A DNA stretch of 64,000 nt from Pseudomonas sp. LRP2-20 (GTDB taxonomy: Bacteria > Pseudomonadota > Gammaproteobacteria > Pseudomonadales > Pseudomonadaceae). The notes under the pieces are model-generated. The model saw nothing but the letters and a program-made list of their open reading frames with translations. It had not been told where the DNA came from and searched no databases. A program made the position numbers and the translations under genes. How positions within the stretch are numbered: position 1 is the first letter of the stretch; each line of letters starts with the position of its first letter. The DNA is taken from contig NZ_AP025944.1 of NCBI RefSeq assembly GCF_024349685.1, forward strand, positions 2,858,001-2,922,000, given 5' to 3'. Below are positions 28,253-37,900 of this stretch, piece after piece.

Positions 28253-29374
28253 TCAAACATTCTCTCTTGGCGGCAGGTCAGTAACCGTCGCCGGTGCCGG
28301 ACCCAGCAGCCAGCCCTGGGTCAGTGTCGATGCATGCCGGTCCAGTACCAACACTGCGCCTTCCAGGCTGTTGGCCGCCTGCAACGCTAGCGCCAGCGCA
28401 CTCATCTCGCTGATGCCCGGTGCGTATTCACCTGCCAGCAACGCATGGCCGATGACGTGTTGTTGCGGATCGCAGTCGGGCAGGTGGGTGTTGAGCAGCT
28501 GGTACACATGATCAAGGCGGTTGTCATCGTGGTGACCATCGGTGACCAGGGCCTTCACGTCCGTCAGGGCAATGCCACTTTGTTCGCACAATTGCTCGCT
28601 CACCTGTTCAAGGCCGCCGCAACCTCTGCGCGGCAGCAGCGCACGCGGTTCATGAACGTGGGCAACAGCAGGGTGCAGCTGCCAGCGGGCGTTGGCTTCG
28701 GGATTGGCCAGGTCGATGCGTTGCAGGTTGAGCACGGCGATCGCTTCACCGGCCATGCGCTCGCCCTTCACGCTGCCGGCGCGGTCCACCGTGGCCCAAC
28801 TGTCGATGCCGATGCACAGCAGGTTGGCGGCTTCCAGCTCGTTGCACCGGGCCCACGGCAACCAGGAGGCGAAGGTCTGCGCGGGGGCGCTGAAGCCATG
28901 CCCGGGCAGGTAGTCGAACGGCCAGGCTTCGAGCAGCGCATCCAGCCAGGGGTCGGCGTCGACGCCGGTAGGGGCGAACACCACCACCTGGGTCTGCTCC
29001 CAGTCCAGGCTGCCAGCGAAGTCGTGCCACTGGCCGAGCATGGCTTGCAGCAACTGCAGGGCCCTGGGCAATGCCCTGATCTCGGCACGGGCGCTGCCCG
29101 CGCGAATGCGCCGCACGGTGTGGCGGTGCCCGGCCGGGGTGACCAGCCGCGGGTCGTGCTCGAAGTCGGCGTTGACCCTGCCCAGCGCCTTGCCTGCCTT
29201 GGCCTCGGCCGGGGACAGATTGGGCAGCCACAGCCAGGCATCACTGACGCCAATGCGGGTGGTGTCGTACTCGGCGCGCGGGCGTGGTGGCGGCGCCAGG
29301 CGCTGCGCTTGCTCGCGGCGTTCGCCGATCACGTCCCATAACGAGCGATGGCCCTGGGCGAAAGGTTTCAACAT
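28253..29374 (-). CDS. thiolase-fold (beta-ketoacyl-synthase-like) T6SS accessory protein
   Basis: This 373-residue protein starts at ATG 29374, with AAGGAC upstream; the longer frame runs through the PAAR gene. The stretch 'NLLCIGIDSWATVDRAGSVK' and the following 'GERMAGEAIAVLNLQRI' look like the ketosynthase/thiolase core found in proteins linked to PAAR and vgrG genes in Pseudomonas. I do not see a canonical Cys-His-His/Asn active site, so it is likely non-catalytic. It lies between the PAAR gene (11 bp) and vgrG (19 bp), which suggests an adaptor or chaperone role in tip loading. The family call comes from remembered similarity. Confidence 0.5.
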   Translation of the reverse strand: MLKPFAQGHRSLWDVIGERREQAQRLAPPPRPRAEYDTTRIGVSDAWLWLPNLSPAEAKAGKALGRVNADFEHDPRLVTPAGHRHTVRRIRAGSARAEIRALPRALQLLQAMLGQWHDFAGSLDWEQTQVVVFAPTGVDADPWLDALLEAWPFDYLPGHGFSAPAQTFASWLPWARCNELEAANLLCIGIDSWATVDRAGSVKGERMAGEAIAVLNLQRIDLANPEANARWQLHPAVAHVHEPRALLPRRGCGGLEQVSEQLCEQSGIALTDVKALVTDGHHDDNRLDHVYQLLNTHLPDCDPQQHVIGHALLAGEYAPGISEMSALALALQAANSLEGAVLVLDRHASTLTQGWLLGPAPATVTDLPPRENV

Positions 29375-29385
29375 GCTGGCAGTCC

Positions 29386-29640
29386 TTACAGTATTCCGGT
29401 GTCGCTGTTGGTGGCGATCAGGCTGGAGCCACAAGCGGTCTTGTCGCCGTGGCGGGCTACCGGCATGCCGTCGACCAGGGTGGTGGTGTCGCCGCTGGCG
29501 ATCATGCAGGCACCGTGCAGGCACATTACCTTGTCGCCGAGCCTGGCCACGGCCCGGCCGTTGACCAGGGTAGAGGTGGAGGCCTGCACAACCATGCCGC
29601 CGCGGTCGGTGGGGTCGTTCAAGAGAATGATGGGACGCAT
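29386..29640 (-). CDS. PAAR-like (DUF4150-type) spike-tip protein
   Basis: This 84-residue protein forms the conical tip that caps the VgrG trimer. It shows the short repeated PAAR pattern ('TSTLVNGRAVARLGDKVMC' and 'TTTLVDGMPVARHGDKTACG') with Cys/His residues suited to zinc binding. It has no toxin extension, so it is a stand-alone tip. The ATG has AAGGAG seven bases upstream. It lies 35 bp after tssA and just before the thiolase-like gene. Confidence 0.88.
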   Translation of the reverse strand: MRPIILLNDPTDRGGMVVQASTSTLVNGRAVARLGDKVMCLHGACMIASGDTTTLVDGMPVARHGDKTACGSSLIATNSDTGIL

Positions 29641-29675
29641 GTCGAAACTCCTTTTCAGCCGGCTAGGACCACAAA

Positions 29676-30773
29676 TCAGTCACGAGGTTGCAACGTGCCG
29701 AGCACATCGCGAATGCCATCGACCACACTGCTGTCCTTGATCACATCGTTGAGCCAGGATTCCAGCGGCATGTTGCCCCACTTGATGGCGCGTTCCACCA
29801 GGTACGGCACCGGGCTGTGCGGCTCGGTCTGCTTGAAGAACTGCGCCACGCCCTGAAGCAGGGTGAAGGCTTCTTCACGGTTCAGCGGCACGGTTCGCAA
29901 CGGCGCGTTGTCGCCACGCTGTACAGCGGCCGGGACCGTCCCGGCTGCTGCTGCCGGCCGTTCGGGCTGCGCGGTCTCTTCGGCCGACGCCCCTGATGCT
30001 TGTGCCAGCTCCACACCGCGCTCCTTGAGCAGGCGCTCGACCAATTGCCGAGCGCGCACCAGTACATCGTTAAGGGCGAGAAAACTCGGCGCGTCACTAG
30101 CGAATGCGGCATCGGCGGTGGCTTGCAGCTGTTGGCAGGCAGCCAGGCACTCACTGATCTGCGCGTATCTGGTGTGTAGGTGCTCGGTGTCGGTCAGTAC
30201 CACCGAACGCTGGAACAGTTCGGCGTTGATCTTGCCTTCTTCGAGGGCCTGGTGCATTGCCGACGGGTTTTGCCGGGCCAGGTTCTCGACCTGACGCGAC
30301 TCTTCATACTTAAGCAAGCTATAGCCTTGCCCTTGGGTGATCGGCAAGGTGCGGACCACCTCGGTCAGCGTGGTGGTCAACCACGCCAGGCGGGTAGCAC
30401 GCTCGTCAACGCCCTCGTCGAGGGAGGGGTAGAGCGTGTCCCAGAAATCTTCCAGCAGGGCTTGCGCCACCGCCAGGGAAAAACGGATGCCCGGAAACTG
30501 CTTCCTGTGGGCCAGGCCTTCACTCAGCCAGGCCACCAGCATCAGGTCCTTGCTTTGCTCGGTGAGGCCAGCGGCAGCCAGCTGAATCACCTGCTCCCAG
30601 TCGGCCTGCTTGAGGTCTGTCTGCCAGTCGCCCTGGGTCAGGTATTCGGGATCAGCGCGACGCGCTTCCTTGATCTGATCGAACAGGCTGGAAAAACTCA
30701 AGTCCTCGCCAGCGCCCCCGTCGATCGGGGTACGCAGGGCAGACAGCGAAAGGTCGTCGAGAATGTCGTGCAT
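29676..30773 (-). CDS. tssA: TssA, T6SS baseplate/sheath cap protein
   Basis: This is a 365-residue TssA. The ImpA N-terminal domain occupies about residues 15-130 ('PIDGGAGEDLSFSSLF', 'DWEQVIQLAAAGL', 'KDLMLVAWLSEGL'), followed by a helical middle with an Ala/Pro-rich linker. The C-terminal domain 'LVERAIKWGNMPLESWLND' is of the type that assembles rings on the baseplate or at the sheath's distal end. I start at ATG 30773 ('MHDILDDL'), where family similarity begins. Here it sits near the end of the operon after hcp rather than beside tssB. Confidence 0.9.
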   Translation of the reverse strand: MHDILDDLSLSALRTPIDGGAGEDLSFSSLFDQIKEARRADPEYLTQGDWQTDLKQADWEQVIQLAAAGLTEQSKDLMLVAWLSEGLAHRKQFPGIRFSLAVAQALLEDFWDTLYPSLDEGVDERATRLAWLTTTLTEVVRTLPITQGQGYSLLKYEESRQVENLARQNPSAMHQALEEGKINAELFQRSVVLTDTEHLHTRYAQISECLAACQQLQATADAAFASDAPSFLALNDVLVRARQLVERLLKERGVELAQASGASAEETAQPERPAAAAGTVPAAVQRGDNAPLRTVPLNREEAFTLLQGVAQFFKQTEPHSPVPYLVERAIKWGNMPLESWLNDVIKDSSVVDGIRDVLGTLQPRD

Positions 30774-30874
30774 GGACGGCTCTGTATGCAAGGGTGAAAG
30801 GAAGGTCACCGTGCCCTTGCAGGCACGGGACCCTCGGGCGAGCTGGGCGTTACCGGCGCCAGCTCAGGTCAGGC

Positions 30875-31393
30875 TCAGGAGTAGACCTTGTTCAGCGAAC
30901 GGTCCCAACCGCCAGTGACCTTGCCGCCCCCCGCGCCATCGGAACGCTTCTGCTGGGTGTAGGTGGTCTTGATGCGCGAGAAGTTGAACTTGATTTCTTC
31001 CATCGGCAGGTCGCTTTCAGCCTTGGCTTCGCCGTCCAGCGGCAGGTTGCCGAGGAAGTTGACCGAAGAGATCACGACTTCTTCCAGGGTGATGGTCAGG
31101 TAGGTCACCTTGTCACCACCGGCACGGTTCACGTTCAGCACCACTTCCTTGATGTGCTGGCCTTTGCAGCACGCTTCGAAGGCCTTGGCGGAGGCTTTGT
31201 CGACGTACTTGCGGATGGTGAAATCGCTCAGATTGACACGTTCGGACGAAGCGCCACCGGAGGAGCTGGCGGTCGCCGAGGTCGCCTGGGTAGCGCCGTA
31301 CTGGTAGCCCAGTACTTCGATCCAGTCCTTGTGCTTGTCATCCAGAGCTTCGCCTGGGATGCCGTCAATCTTGAGGTAAGCGTCAAATGCCAT
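30875..31393 (-). CDS. hcp: Hcp (TssD), T6SS inner-tube protein
   Basis: This 172-residue Hcp stacks as hexamers to form the tube pushed into target cells. Recognisable features are 'MAFDAYLKIDGIPGEALDDK', the 'INLSDFTIRKYVDKAS'-like middle, 'VTYLTITLEEVVISS' and the terminal beta-strand 'NFSRIKTTYTQQ'. A GGAG lies upstream of the ATG. A GC-rich hairpin lies between it and the preceding gene. The roughly 108-bp 5' gap and 101-bp 3' gap are the largest within this part of the operon, allowing separate control of this abundant protein. Confidence 0.95.
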   Translation of the reverse strand: MAFDAYLKIDGIPGEALDDKHKDWIEVLGYQYGATQATSATASSSGGASSERVNLSDFTIRKYVDKASAKAFEACCKGQHIKEVVLNVNRAGGDKVTYLTITLEEVVISSVNFLGNLPLDGEAKAESDLPMEEIKFNFSRIKTTYTQQKRSDGAGGGKVTGGWDRSLNKVYS

Positions 31394-31461
31394 TTTTACT
31401 TTTCTCCATAGGTATAAAGGGCTTCCTTGATCCAGTACGTGGACCTGCCCTGAGTGTGACC

Positions 31462-31480
31462 CCTGCGGACCTGCCGCAGG
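31462..31480. promoter_or_regulatory. GC-rich hairpin between the IcmF-OmpA gene and hcp
   Basis: Seven-base arms CCTGCGG/CCGCAGG surround a 5-base loop. It lies 22 bp after the stop of the IcmF-OmpA gene and upstream of hcp. No T-run follows on the minus strand, so it is not a convincing terminator. It may stabilise hcp mRNA or attenuate read-through. Confidence 0.35.
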
Positions 31481-31501
31481 CGTCGTGTTGAGACCAGGCG
31501 T

Positions 31502-33994
31502 TCAATCAAGTGCCCGGACCTCGATCTCGACGCGCCTGTTGGGTTCCAGGCACTGAATCAGTTCGGCGCGCGGCGCTTGCATGTTGCAGCGCACCAGGGG
31601 TTTGTTGCTGCCTTCGCCCACCGCATCGACCAGCTCCGCTGGCAGGCCCTTGCCCACCAGATAGGTCTTGATGGTCTGCGCACGTTGTCGCGAAACCTGC
31701 AGATTGCTCTGGTGGTCGCCGATCTGATCGGCATGGCCGGTGATCACGATCTTGCCGACATTCGGGGTGTTCAGCAGCTTGGTGGCGATGCTGCTGAGCT
31801 GGCGCTGACCGGCCGCCTCCAGGCTCTGGAAATCGGCGCGGCCGAAGGCGAACAGGGTGTCGGACTCCAGCGTGATGGTCTCGATGGCGCGCAGCGAGCG
31901 GGTCAGCAAGCTGTTGATGTAGTTGCGCGAACTCGATACCAGGAACGCGTTGTTGAGGATGCGTGGCACGTCCGGTTCGCGGATCTGGTCGCTGTAGAAG
32001 GCGATCTGGCGCCCGGCGAACTGGTAGTCCTCGCCCTCGCCGGAAGCCTGCGCCGACTGCCCGGCCTGGCGGGGCACCTGCTTGTAGATGGCCGGGTACC
32101 AGTAATCCGGGATGCGCGCCTTGAGCACGGCCGGCTGGGCCTGTTCACGCTGGGCCTTGGACAGCATCAGGTAGGTATCCAGGGTGGTCTGGCCGAAGGT
32201 GGCCACCGACTGCGCGCGGTTGTCAACCGGCAAGGCTCGTGGCTCGACGCTGTCGATGCCGCTGACGCTTTCCAGGCGCGAGGCGTTGCGCTGGTAGATC
32301 TTGATACTGCTGAGCAGGTACAGCGAACGGGTCAGGTTGTCGGCGGTGGGCTTGAGCATGACCTTTTCCAGCTGGGCGAAGTACGCCTCACGCACGAACG
32401 GCTCGATGTCATGCCCGCTGTACAGGCCCATGCGCATGCTCAACGGCACGCCTTCGCCATGGTGGCGGGCATACAGCTCGGCGGCGGCCTGGCGCAACTG
32501 GTCGAGGCTATGCCAGTCGGTGTACTGCTGGGGCGCGGCAGCATCGTGCTGGCGCGCGCTGTCGAGGTTGGCGGCCAAGGTCTGGATCGCCGCCTTGTTG
32601 TTGCTGTATGACCACCCCCAAGCTAGACACAACAGCAGGGCGGCCAGGCTCGCAGCGCCGACCCAGGCAGCCTTGCGGCGGTGCTCGCGGCGATTGCTGG
32701 TGTACAGCGCCACCAAATGCTGGTCAGGGATGATCACCTTGCGGAACAGGCTGGCAATGAACAGCGGCTCGGCCTGGCGGACCGCGGCTGTGCTGCTGCC
32801 TGGCACGGCCAGTGCGAAGCGCTCGCGCACCTCGCTGGCATAATGGCCGTGGGCTGGCTCGTCAGCATCCAGGGCACTGGTGAAATAGAAGCCACGCAGA
32901 AGCTCGGCACTCTGGTACGGATTGGCCCGCAGCAGGTCAGCGACGAACGTATTGAGCAGCGGCTTGAGCGCAGCCAACTCCAGTGGCAAGCGGTAGGCGG
33001 CAGGATCGCGACGGGTCAGCTGGATATCCTGTTGCAGCAATTGCTGATCGGCCAGCGCCTGCCAGTGTTCGACCAGGTCGTTCATGGCCGTGGCAAAACG
33101 TGTGCTCCAGTCGGACTGTTGGAAGCCCTCGTGGCTGAAGGTCTTGCCCATCACTTCATCACGCGACTGCGCGTCCAGCTGGCGATAGAAGTGGGTGAAG
33201 CCGGGCAGCAGGTCACACTTGGTGAACACCAGATAGATCGGCAGGCACAGCTCCAGCAGCTCGTGGGCTTCCTGGATACGCTCACGCAGGCGCTTGGCCA
33301 GGCGTTCGCGGCCATCGGCACCGGCATGCAGGATATCTTCGATGCTGACCGCGACGATCAGGCCGTTCAGCGGTCGGCGCTGGCGGTGCTGGCGCAGCAG
33401 GCCGAGGAAGGCGCGCCATTTGCCGGCTTCTTGCTGGTTGTCCATGTAGCGACCGGCAGTGTCGAGCAGCACCGCTTCGGAGCTGAAGAACCAGTCGCAG
33501 TTGCGCGTTCCACCAAGGCCGGCGACCCGTGCGCCTTCGCGCTCGGCGTAAGGGAAGGTGAGGCCGGACTGGTAGAGCATGGTGCTCTTGCCCGATGCCG
33601 GCTGGCCGATTACCAGGTACCAGGGCAGCGCGTACAGCGCGTCCTTGCTAGCTGCGCCCTTGGCGCTACCTTGCAGGCGCTCGATGCTTTGCAGCAGGCG
33701 CTCGCGCAACAGGCTGACTTCTTCACGGTCCTGCGGGTTGGCATTGAGCACTGCCTGGTCGGCGTCCTCGCGCAGCAGGGCTTCCAGGTCATGGTGCTGG
33801 GAGACGCCGCGGTACATCAGCAGCACGTAGAGGGCAGACAGCAACACGAACACGCCGATGCCGGCCAGCAGGCTGGACAGTGAGGCGAAGCCCAGTGCCA
33901 TGCCAGCCGCCCAGACCAGAAAGATGGCCAGGAAAAATGCTATGCCGAGCACGTACGGCTGATATTTGAAAAAGTAGTACTTGAGCCTGTTCAT
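31502..33994 (-). CDS. second IcmF/TssM-like protein with C-terminal OmpA (peptidoglycan-binding) domain
   Basis: This 830-residue protein has two N-terminal membrane helices (about 15-35 and 41-60) and a P-loop at residues 130-137 (GQPASGKS). The IcmF-type GTPase-like domain includes 'VLLDTAGRY'. A third helix lies near residue 435, and an OmpA-like domain occupies about 705-830 ('FAFGRADFQSLEAAG', 'GHADQIGDHQSNLQVSRQRA'). It is much shorter than TssM and lacks its large periplasmic region. The start overlaps the tagF stop (TGATG). Since TssL here has no peptidoglycan-binding domain, this protein probably anchors the membrane complex to the wall. Confidence 0.8.
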   Translation of the reverse strand: MNRLKYYFFKYQPYVLGIAFFLAIFLVWAAGMALGFASLSSLLAGIGVFVLLSALYVLLMYRGVSQHHDLEALLREDADQAVLNANPQDREEVSLLRERLLQSIERLQGSAKGAASKDALYALPWYLVIGQPASGKSTMLYQSGLTFPYAEREGARVAGLGGTRNCDWFFSSEAVLLDTAGRYMDNQQEAGKWRAFLGLLRQHRQRRPLNGLIVAVSIEDILHAGADGRERLAKRLRERIQEAHELLELCLPIYLVFTKCDLLPGFTHFYRQLDAQSRDEVMGKTFSHEGFQQSDWSTRFATAMNDLVEHWQALADQQLLQQDIQLTRRDPAAYRLPLELAALKPLLNTFVADLLRANPYQSAELLRGFYFTSALDADEPAHGHYASEVRERFALAVPGSSTAAVRQAEPLFIASLFRKVIIPDQHLVALYTSNRREHRRKAAWVGAASLAALLLCLAWGWSYSNNKAAIQTLAANLDSARQHDAAAPQQYTDWHSLDQLRQAAAELYARHHGEGVPLSMRMGLYSGHDIEPFVREAYFAQLEKVMLKPTADNLTRSLYLLSSIKIYQRNASRLESVSGIDSVEPRALPVDNRAQSVATFGQTTLDTYLMLSKAQREQAQPAVLKARIPDYWYPAIYKQVPRQAGQSAQASGEGEDYQFAGRQIAFYSDQIREPDVPRILNNAFLVSSSRNYINSLLTRSLRAIETITLESDTLFAFGRADFQSLEAAGQRQLSSIATKLLNTPNVGKIVITGHADQIGDHQSNLQVSRQRAQTIKTYLVGKGLPAELVDAVGEGSNKPLVRCNMQAPRAELIQCLEPNRRVEIEVRALD

Positions 33995-34914
33995 CAATAC
34001 TGTTCGTCCCGCGCACTGGCAAAGCGCTCTATGAAATCGTTCAGGGCCAGATCATCGGCTGGCAGCGCAAGGGGGCCGCCAGTCGATGGGTACGGCAAAG
34101 GGTCCAGCAGGTCATGCCGCTCGCTGCTGTCGGCAATGCCGGTCAGCAGCCGGTATATCTCGTCGCTGCCGCGGGAGGCGAAGCACAGCAGCCCCGGGCG
34201 CATGAAGTTGTCCACCAGTACGCTCACGTCAGGCATGCCAGCACTGCCGCGCAGGCGTGAGAGCAGCGTGCACCAGAGGTCGGCCATGGGCCGCTTGAGG
34301 CCGCTCTGGGCCGGCAGCGGCAGGCAGATCGGCGCCGTGTGAGCCTGCTGCAAGGCGGTACGCAGGCGGTAGAGGCTGGCCATGCCGGCCTGGGTGTCGA
34401 ACTCCGGGTAGCTGTGGCGCAGCGGCCGGGCCACGTCGCGCAGGTTGAAGTCATGGAGAAACTTCTCGTGCACCCGGCGGTACAGATCCAGGTCCTGAGC
34501 GGTCCAGCCGCGCATGGCCTTGATCCGGTTGAACAGCTCGGCCATGTCGGCGCCCTGGGCTGCTTGCATTAGCAATGGCTTGATCTGCCCGGCGAACAGC
34601 TCGCAGAGGATGTGCGGACTGACGAAGCGGGCGTCGTTGTCGATGCGAATGCTCTGGAACACCATGAACGGATAGCGCCGGCCACTGGTATCGCGCGAGC
34701 TGATGAAGCCGCCGAGCAGCCACTGCCCGGCGCGGCTGCGGTAGCAGAAGAAGCATACCGGCAGGGCGTCGAAACGCTCTCGCCAGTCGGCCTGCGACTG
34801 CATGCGGCCGAGACCGTTCTGCAGCCACAGGTCGAATTCGCAGACCTCCGGCAGGGCACCGTTAAGGCTGACAAAGTCGGCGCTGGCGGGGACTTTGCCG
34901 AAACATCCGATCAT
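33994..34914 (-). CDS. tagF: TagF, T6SS-associated post-translational regulator
   Basis: This 306-residue protein has the TagF/ImpM N-terminus ('IGCFGKVPASADFVSLNG', 'LDALP'-type turn, 'SSRDTSGRRYPFMVF'). In P. aeruginosa TagF represses H1-T6SS assembly independently of phosphorylation by binding Fha. No fha, ppkA or pppA gene is visible in this window, so a partner must be elsewhere or the mechanism differs. It sits between tssM (34-bp gap) and the IcmF-OmpA gene, which it overlaps by a single base. Confidence 0.88.
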   Translation of the reverse strand: MIGCFGKVPASADFVSLNGALPEVCEFDLWLQNGLGRMQSQADWRERFDALPVCFFCYRSRAGQWLLGGFISSRDTSGRRYPFMVFQSIRIDNDARFVSPHILCELFAGQIKPLLMQAAQGADMAELFNRIKAMRGWTAQDLDLYRRVHEKFLHDFNLRDVARPLRHSYPEFDTQAGMASLYRLRTALQQAHTAPICLPLPAQSGLKRPMADLWCTLLSRLRGSAGMPDVSVLVDNFMRPGLLCFASRGSDEIYRLLTGIADSSERHDLLDPLPYPSTGGPLALPADDLALNDFIERFASARDEQY

Positions 34915-34948
34915 TGACCAAGCGCCCCTTGCAGAATGTGGATCAGCA

Positions 34949-37900
34949 TCAGTTCACCCGAGCACTGTCGTTGAGCACACTGAGCGCCTTGACCTGGGCC
35001 AGGTCGGTCATCTTCACGCCGCCATAGTTGCGTACCACCAGGCTTACCGGGCCGGCTACCGACTGCCAGGTAAAGCGCTGCTGCACGGTGTCGAGGTCGC
35101 TGACGCGGGCACTGTCGTTCATCTTCAACAGGCCCCAGCGGCCGGGGTAGTCGAACACGGTGATGCGCTGGCCCTCCAGGGTGACAACGTCCAGGCGAGC
35201 GCCCGGGGCGTTGTTGCTGCCCGGCCAGGCGAAGCGGTTCCAGCTGGTACGGCCGTTGCGGTAATGCTGTTCCTGACCGTCGAGGGTGAAGATGATGTCG
35301 GTGTAGCGGGCAGAAGGCTCAAGCATGATCTCGAAGCCGTTCTCCCGATCCGAGAGGCTGGCGATCACCTGGCCTACCGAGCTGGCCTTGTCGATGCTGT
35401 CGACCATCTTGGCGTTGACCAGTGGGCTGGTGCTGTTACCGGTGCCAATGCCCAGGCCTTCGCCACCGGCAAGGTTGCCGATTTGATCGCGCTTGAAGGC
35501 TGGCAGCAGGCCGCTTTCAGGGTCGACGAAACGCTGCAGGTCCTTGACCGAGGCTTCATTGTTGCTGTTGGCAACAATCGGGTAGCGGTGCGCCATCACT
35601 TGCTGCCAAGGGCGTGCCACGTCCTGTGCCCAGGCCTTGGCGATCTGCTGGCCGGCCGGGTCGCGCAAGGTCTCCCAGGTATACTGCAGCGGCGAATTGA
35701 ACAGGCGCAGGAGGGCGCTGGACAGCTTACCGGCCGAGGTGTCGACGCTGGTTTCGACGTAATTGCGCACCAGGGTGACTTCCGAAGGCTGGCCTTCGAG
35801 CGTCTCGCTGATCAACAGCTTGCTGTTCTTGCCAACGTCTTGCGAGCGCTGGATGTTGCTCAGGCGTACCTTGAGCTTGCGCAGCGCGGCCAGATAGCGG
35901 TCCATCACCGTGCTGTCGGCGCCTTCGGCATTCTGTGCGGCGAACAGTCGCGAGACCGGTTCGAAGCGCTTTGCCAGGCTGCCGTCATCGACGCGTGGCA
36001 GTTGCGTGACAACGTTTTCCACTGCAGCGCCCTGGCTGCTGAACGCGCCTTTGATGCTGCTCCAGAAGCTGTCCTGCGTCGCGCTGGCCGTGGAAGCGGT
36101 GACTTGCTTGGGCAGGTCCCAGTTGGTGTTGTGGTTGACGGCGGCGAGCAGGCTCTTCACCGGCGAGTTCTGTACGTCGCTGAGCACCGCCAGGCGCTCA
36201 TTGGCATTGGCCATGTCGCTGAAGTGACGCACGCCTACGCCTTCGAGCAGGTTGAACCAGGCTTCGGCGTAGTCGGCCTTGTAGCGGGCCAGCAATTCAC
36301 GCATGAATTTGGCTTTCTGCACCAAGCCGTTGCCGCCTTCACCGTCGAGCACCCAGTCGCTGTCGTTGCGCAGGTCGCCCGAAAGCAGCTTGATCAGCTC
36401 TGGCTGCACGTATTCTTCCCAACCCTGGCGGGTGTAGAAGGCCGGCACGGCTTCGGAGGAGAAAAGCTGGTTGCGGCTGTCGGCCGGAACCATGTCGGCC
36501 AGGGTCAGGTTCGGATACTGGCGGCCCGACTCAAGTTGCAGGCGCAGGTACTCGCGGTCGACCAGCGAGCTGGCGATCATGAACGAACGCAGGCTCTGGC
36601 GGGCATCACTGACCAGTTGTTCGTTGCGGCGCAGGGCCGGTGCCGTGCCCTGTTGCAGGTAGCGCACGTACAGGGCGCTGTTGGCTTCGACAAGCGCCGG
36701 GTCGGCGTCATGGCCCTGTGCCTGCGCGGCCTGGGCCCAGGCCCGCGGCAGTTCGGCGGCGACGAAGTCAGCATCCGGATGTTCCTGCGGGCGGGTCAGG
36801 ATCAGGTACAGCTTCAGTGCGCTGTAAGCTTCGATCACCGAGGCCACCTGCTGCTCGCTGAGGCGCCCGAGACTGTCTTCGGACAGCGACAGGCCTGCGG
36901 TCAGTGCGGTGTCTTCGGACGGGTCAGCGCTGGACACCGAGTGTGCCTTATCACGCAGCGCATCGAGGGCGCGGCGGCGGCCGTCCTGGCCTGCCTCGCT
37001 GGCAGCGGTTTGCACTTGGCCAGCCAGTTGGGCGCCACTGCGCGGAACGTTGCTGGTCAGCGCTGCTGCGGTCGGTGCGGTGAACACCTTGACACCTTTG
37101 CCTGGCCCGGCATCTGCGGCCTGTACCTTCGGCGCTCGGCGCTTGCCGGTTTCGGCCAACGGTGTGCGATCGACGGTTTCGGCGAACTGGTTTAGCGCAC
37201 GTAGTTGCACTTGCAGCTGCTTGCCGATCGGTTCCAGGGCCTGGGTGCGCAATTGCTGCAGGTAAGCCTGACGCAGCGGGCTGAGCAGCTCGGCGCCGCT
37301 GTAGAGGCCAGCGCCCAGTGCCAGCGGCACACCCTGGCTGTCATAGCCCTCGAACTGGCCTAGGTAGTGGCGCAGCTGTTCCATGGCCTGGCCGGATGCC
37401 AGGCGTTCGGTCTGGTCGGGAGCCTGTTCCAGTTCGCTCAGCTCGCCGCCAATGGTAGCCAGTACCTGGCGGTTGTTGTGGAACGACACGCCTTCCCAGG
37501 CCAGCAGGGCGACACCGGCGAGCGCGGCGGCGCCGGCCAGGGCAGGGGTGAGGGCACGGGTACGACCCTGGCGCGAGTAGTAAAGGCTCAGGTTGCGGTC
37601 GGGGAACACCACCTGGCGGAAGGTTTCGGTGATGAAGAAGCTCTTGTCGCCGATCTTGCTGGCGGCCTTGTTCGACGCGGTGCGCTCGCTGGCTTGCAAG
37701 GCATAGTGAGCGCCCAGGGCCTCTTCGTAGACCGGTGGCAACTGCTCGTCGGTCTGCAGCGCACTGGTGAAGTACACGCCACGCACTATCGGCGGAGTGC
37801 GGCCGTCGGCGCTGCGCTCGAACTGCTCGAGGAAGCCACCGAGCACGCTCGACAGTTCGGCGAAGTAGCTGGGGAACTGCAGCAATTCGACGTTGGCCGT

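Noticed and set aside
31462..31480. rho-independent terminator after the IcmF-OmpA gene
   Set aside because: The stem is good but no T-run follows in the transcribed direction, so only a hairpin is reported.
34802..37195. 797-codon plus-strand open frame
   Set aside because: It lies entirely opposite tssM, whose protein has clear domains; the plus frame shows no domain and is a codon-bias shadow.
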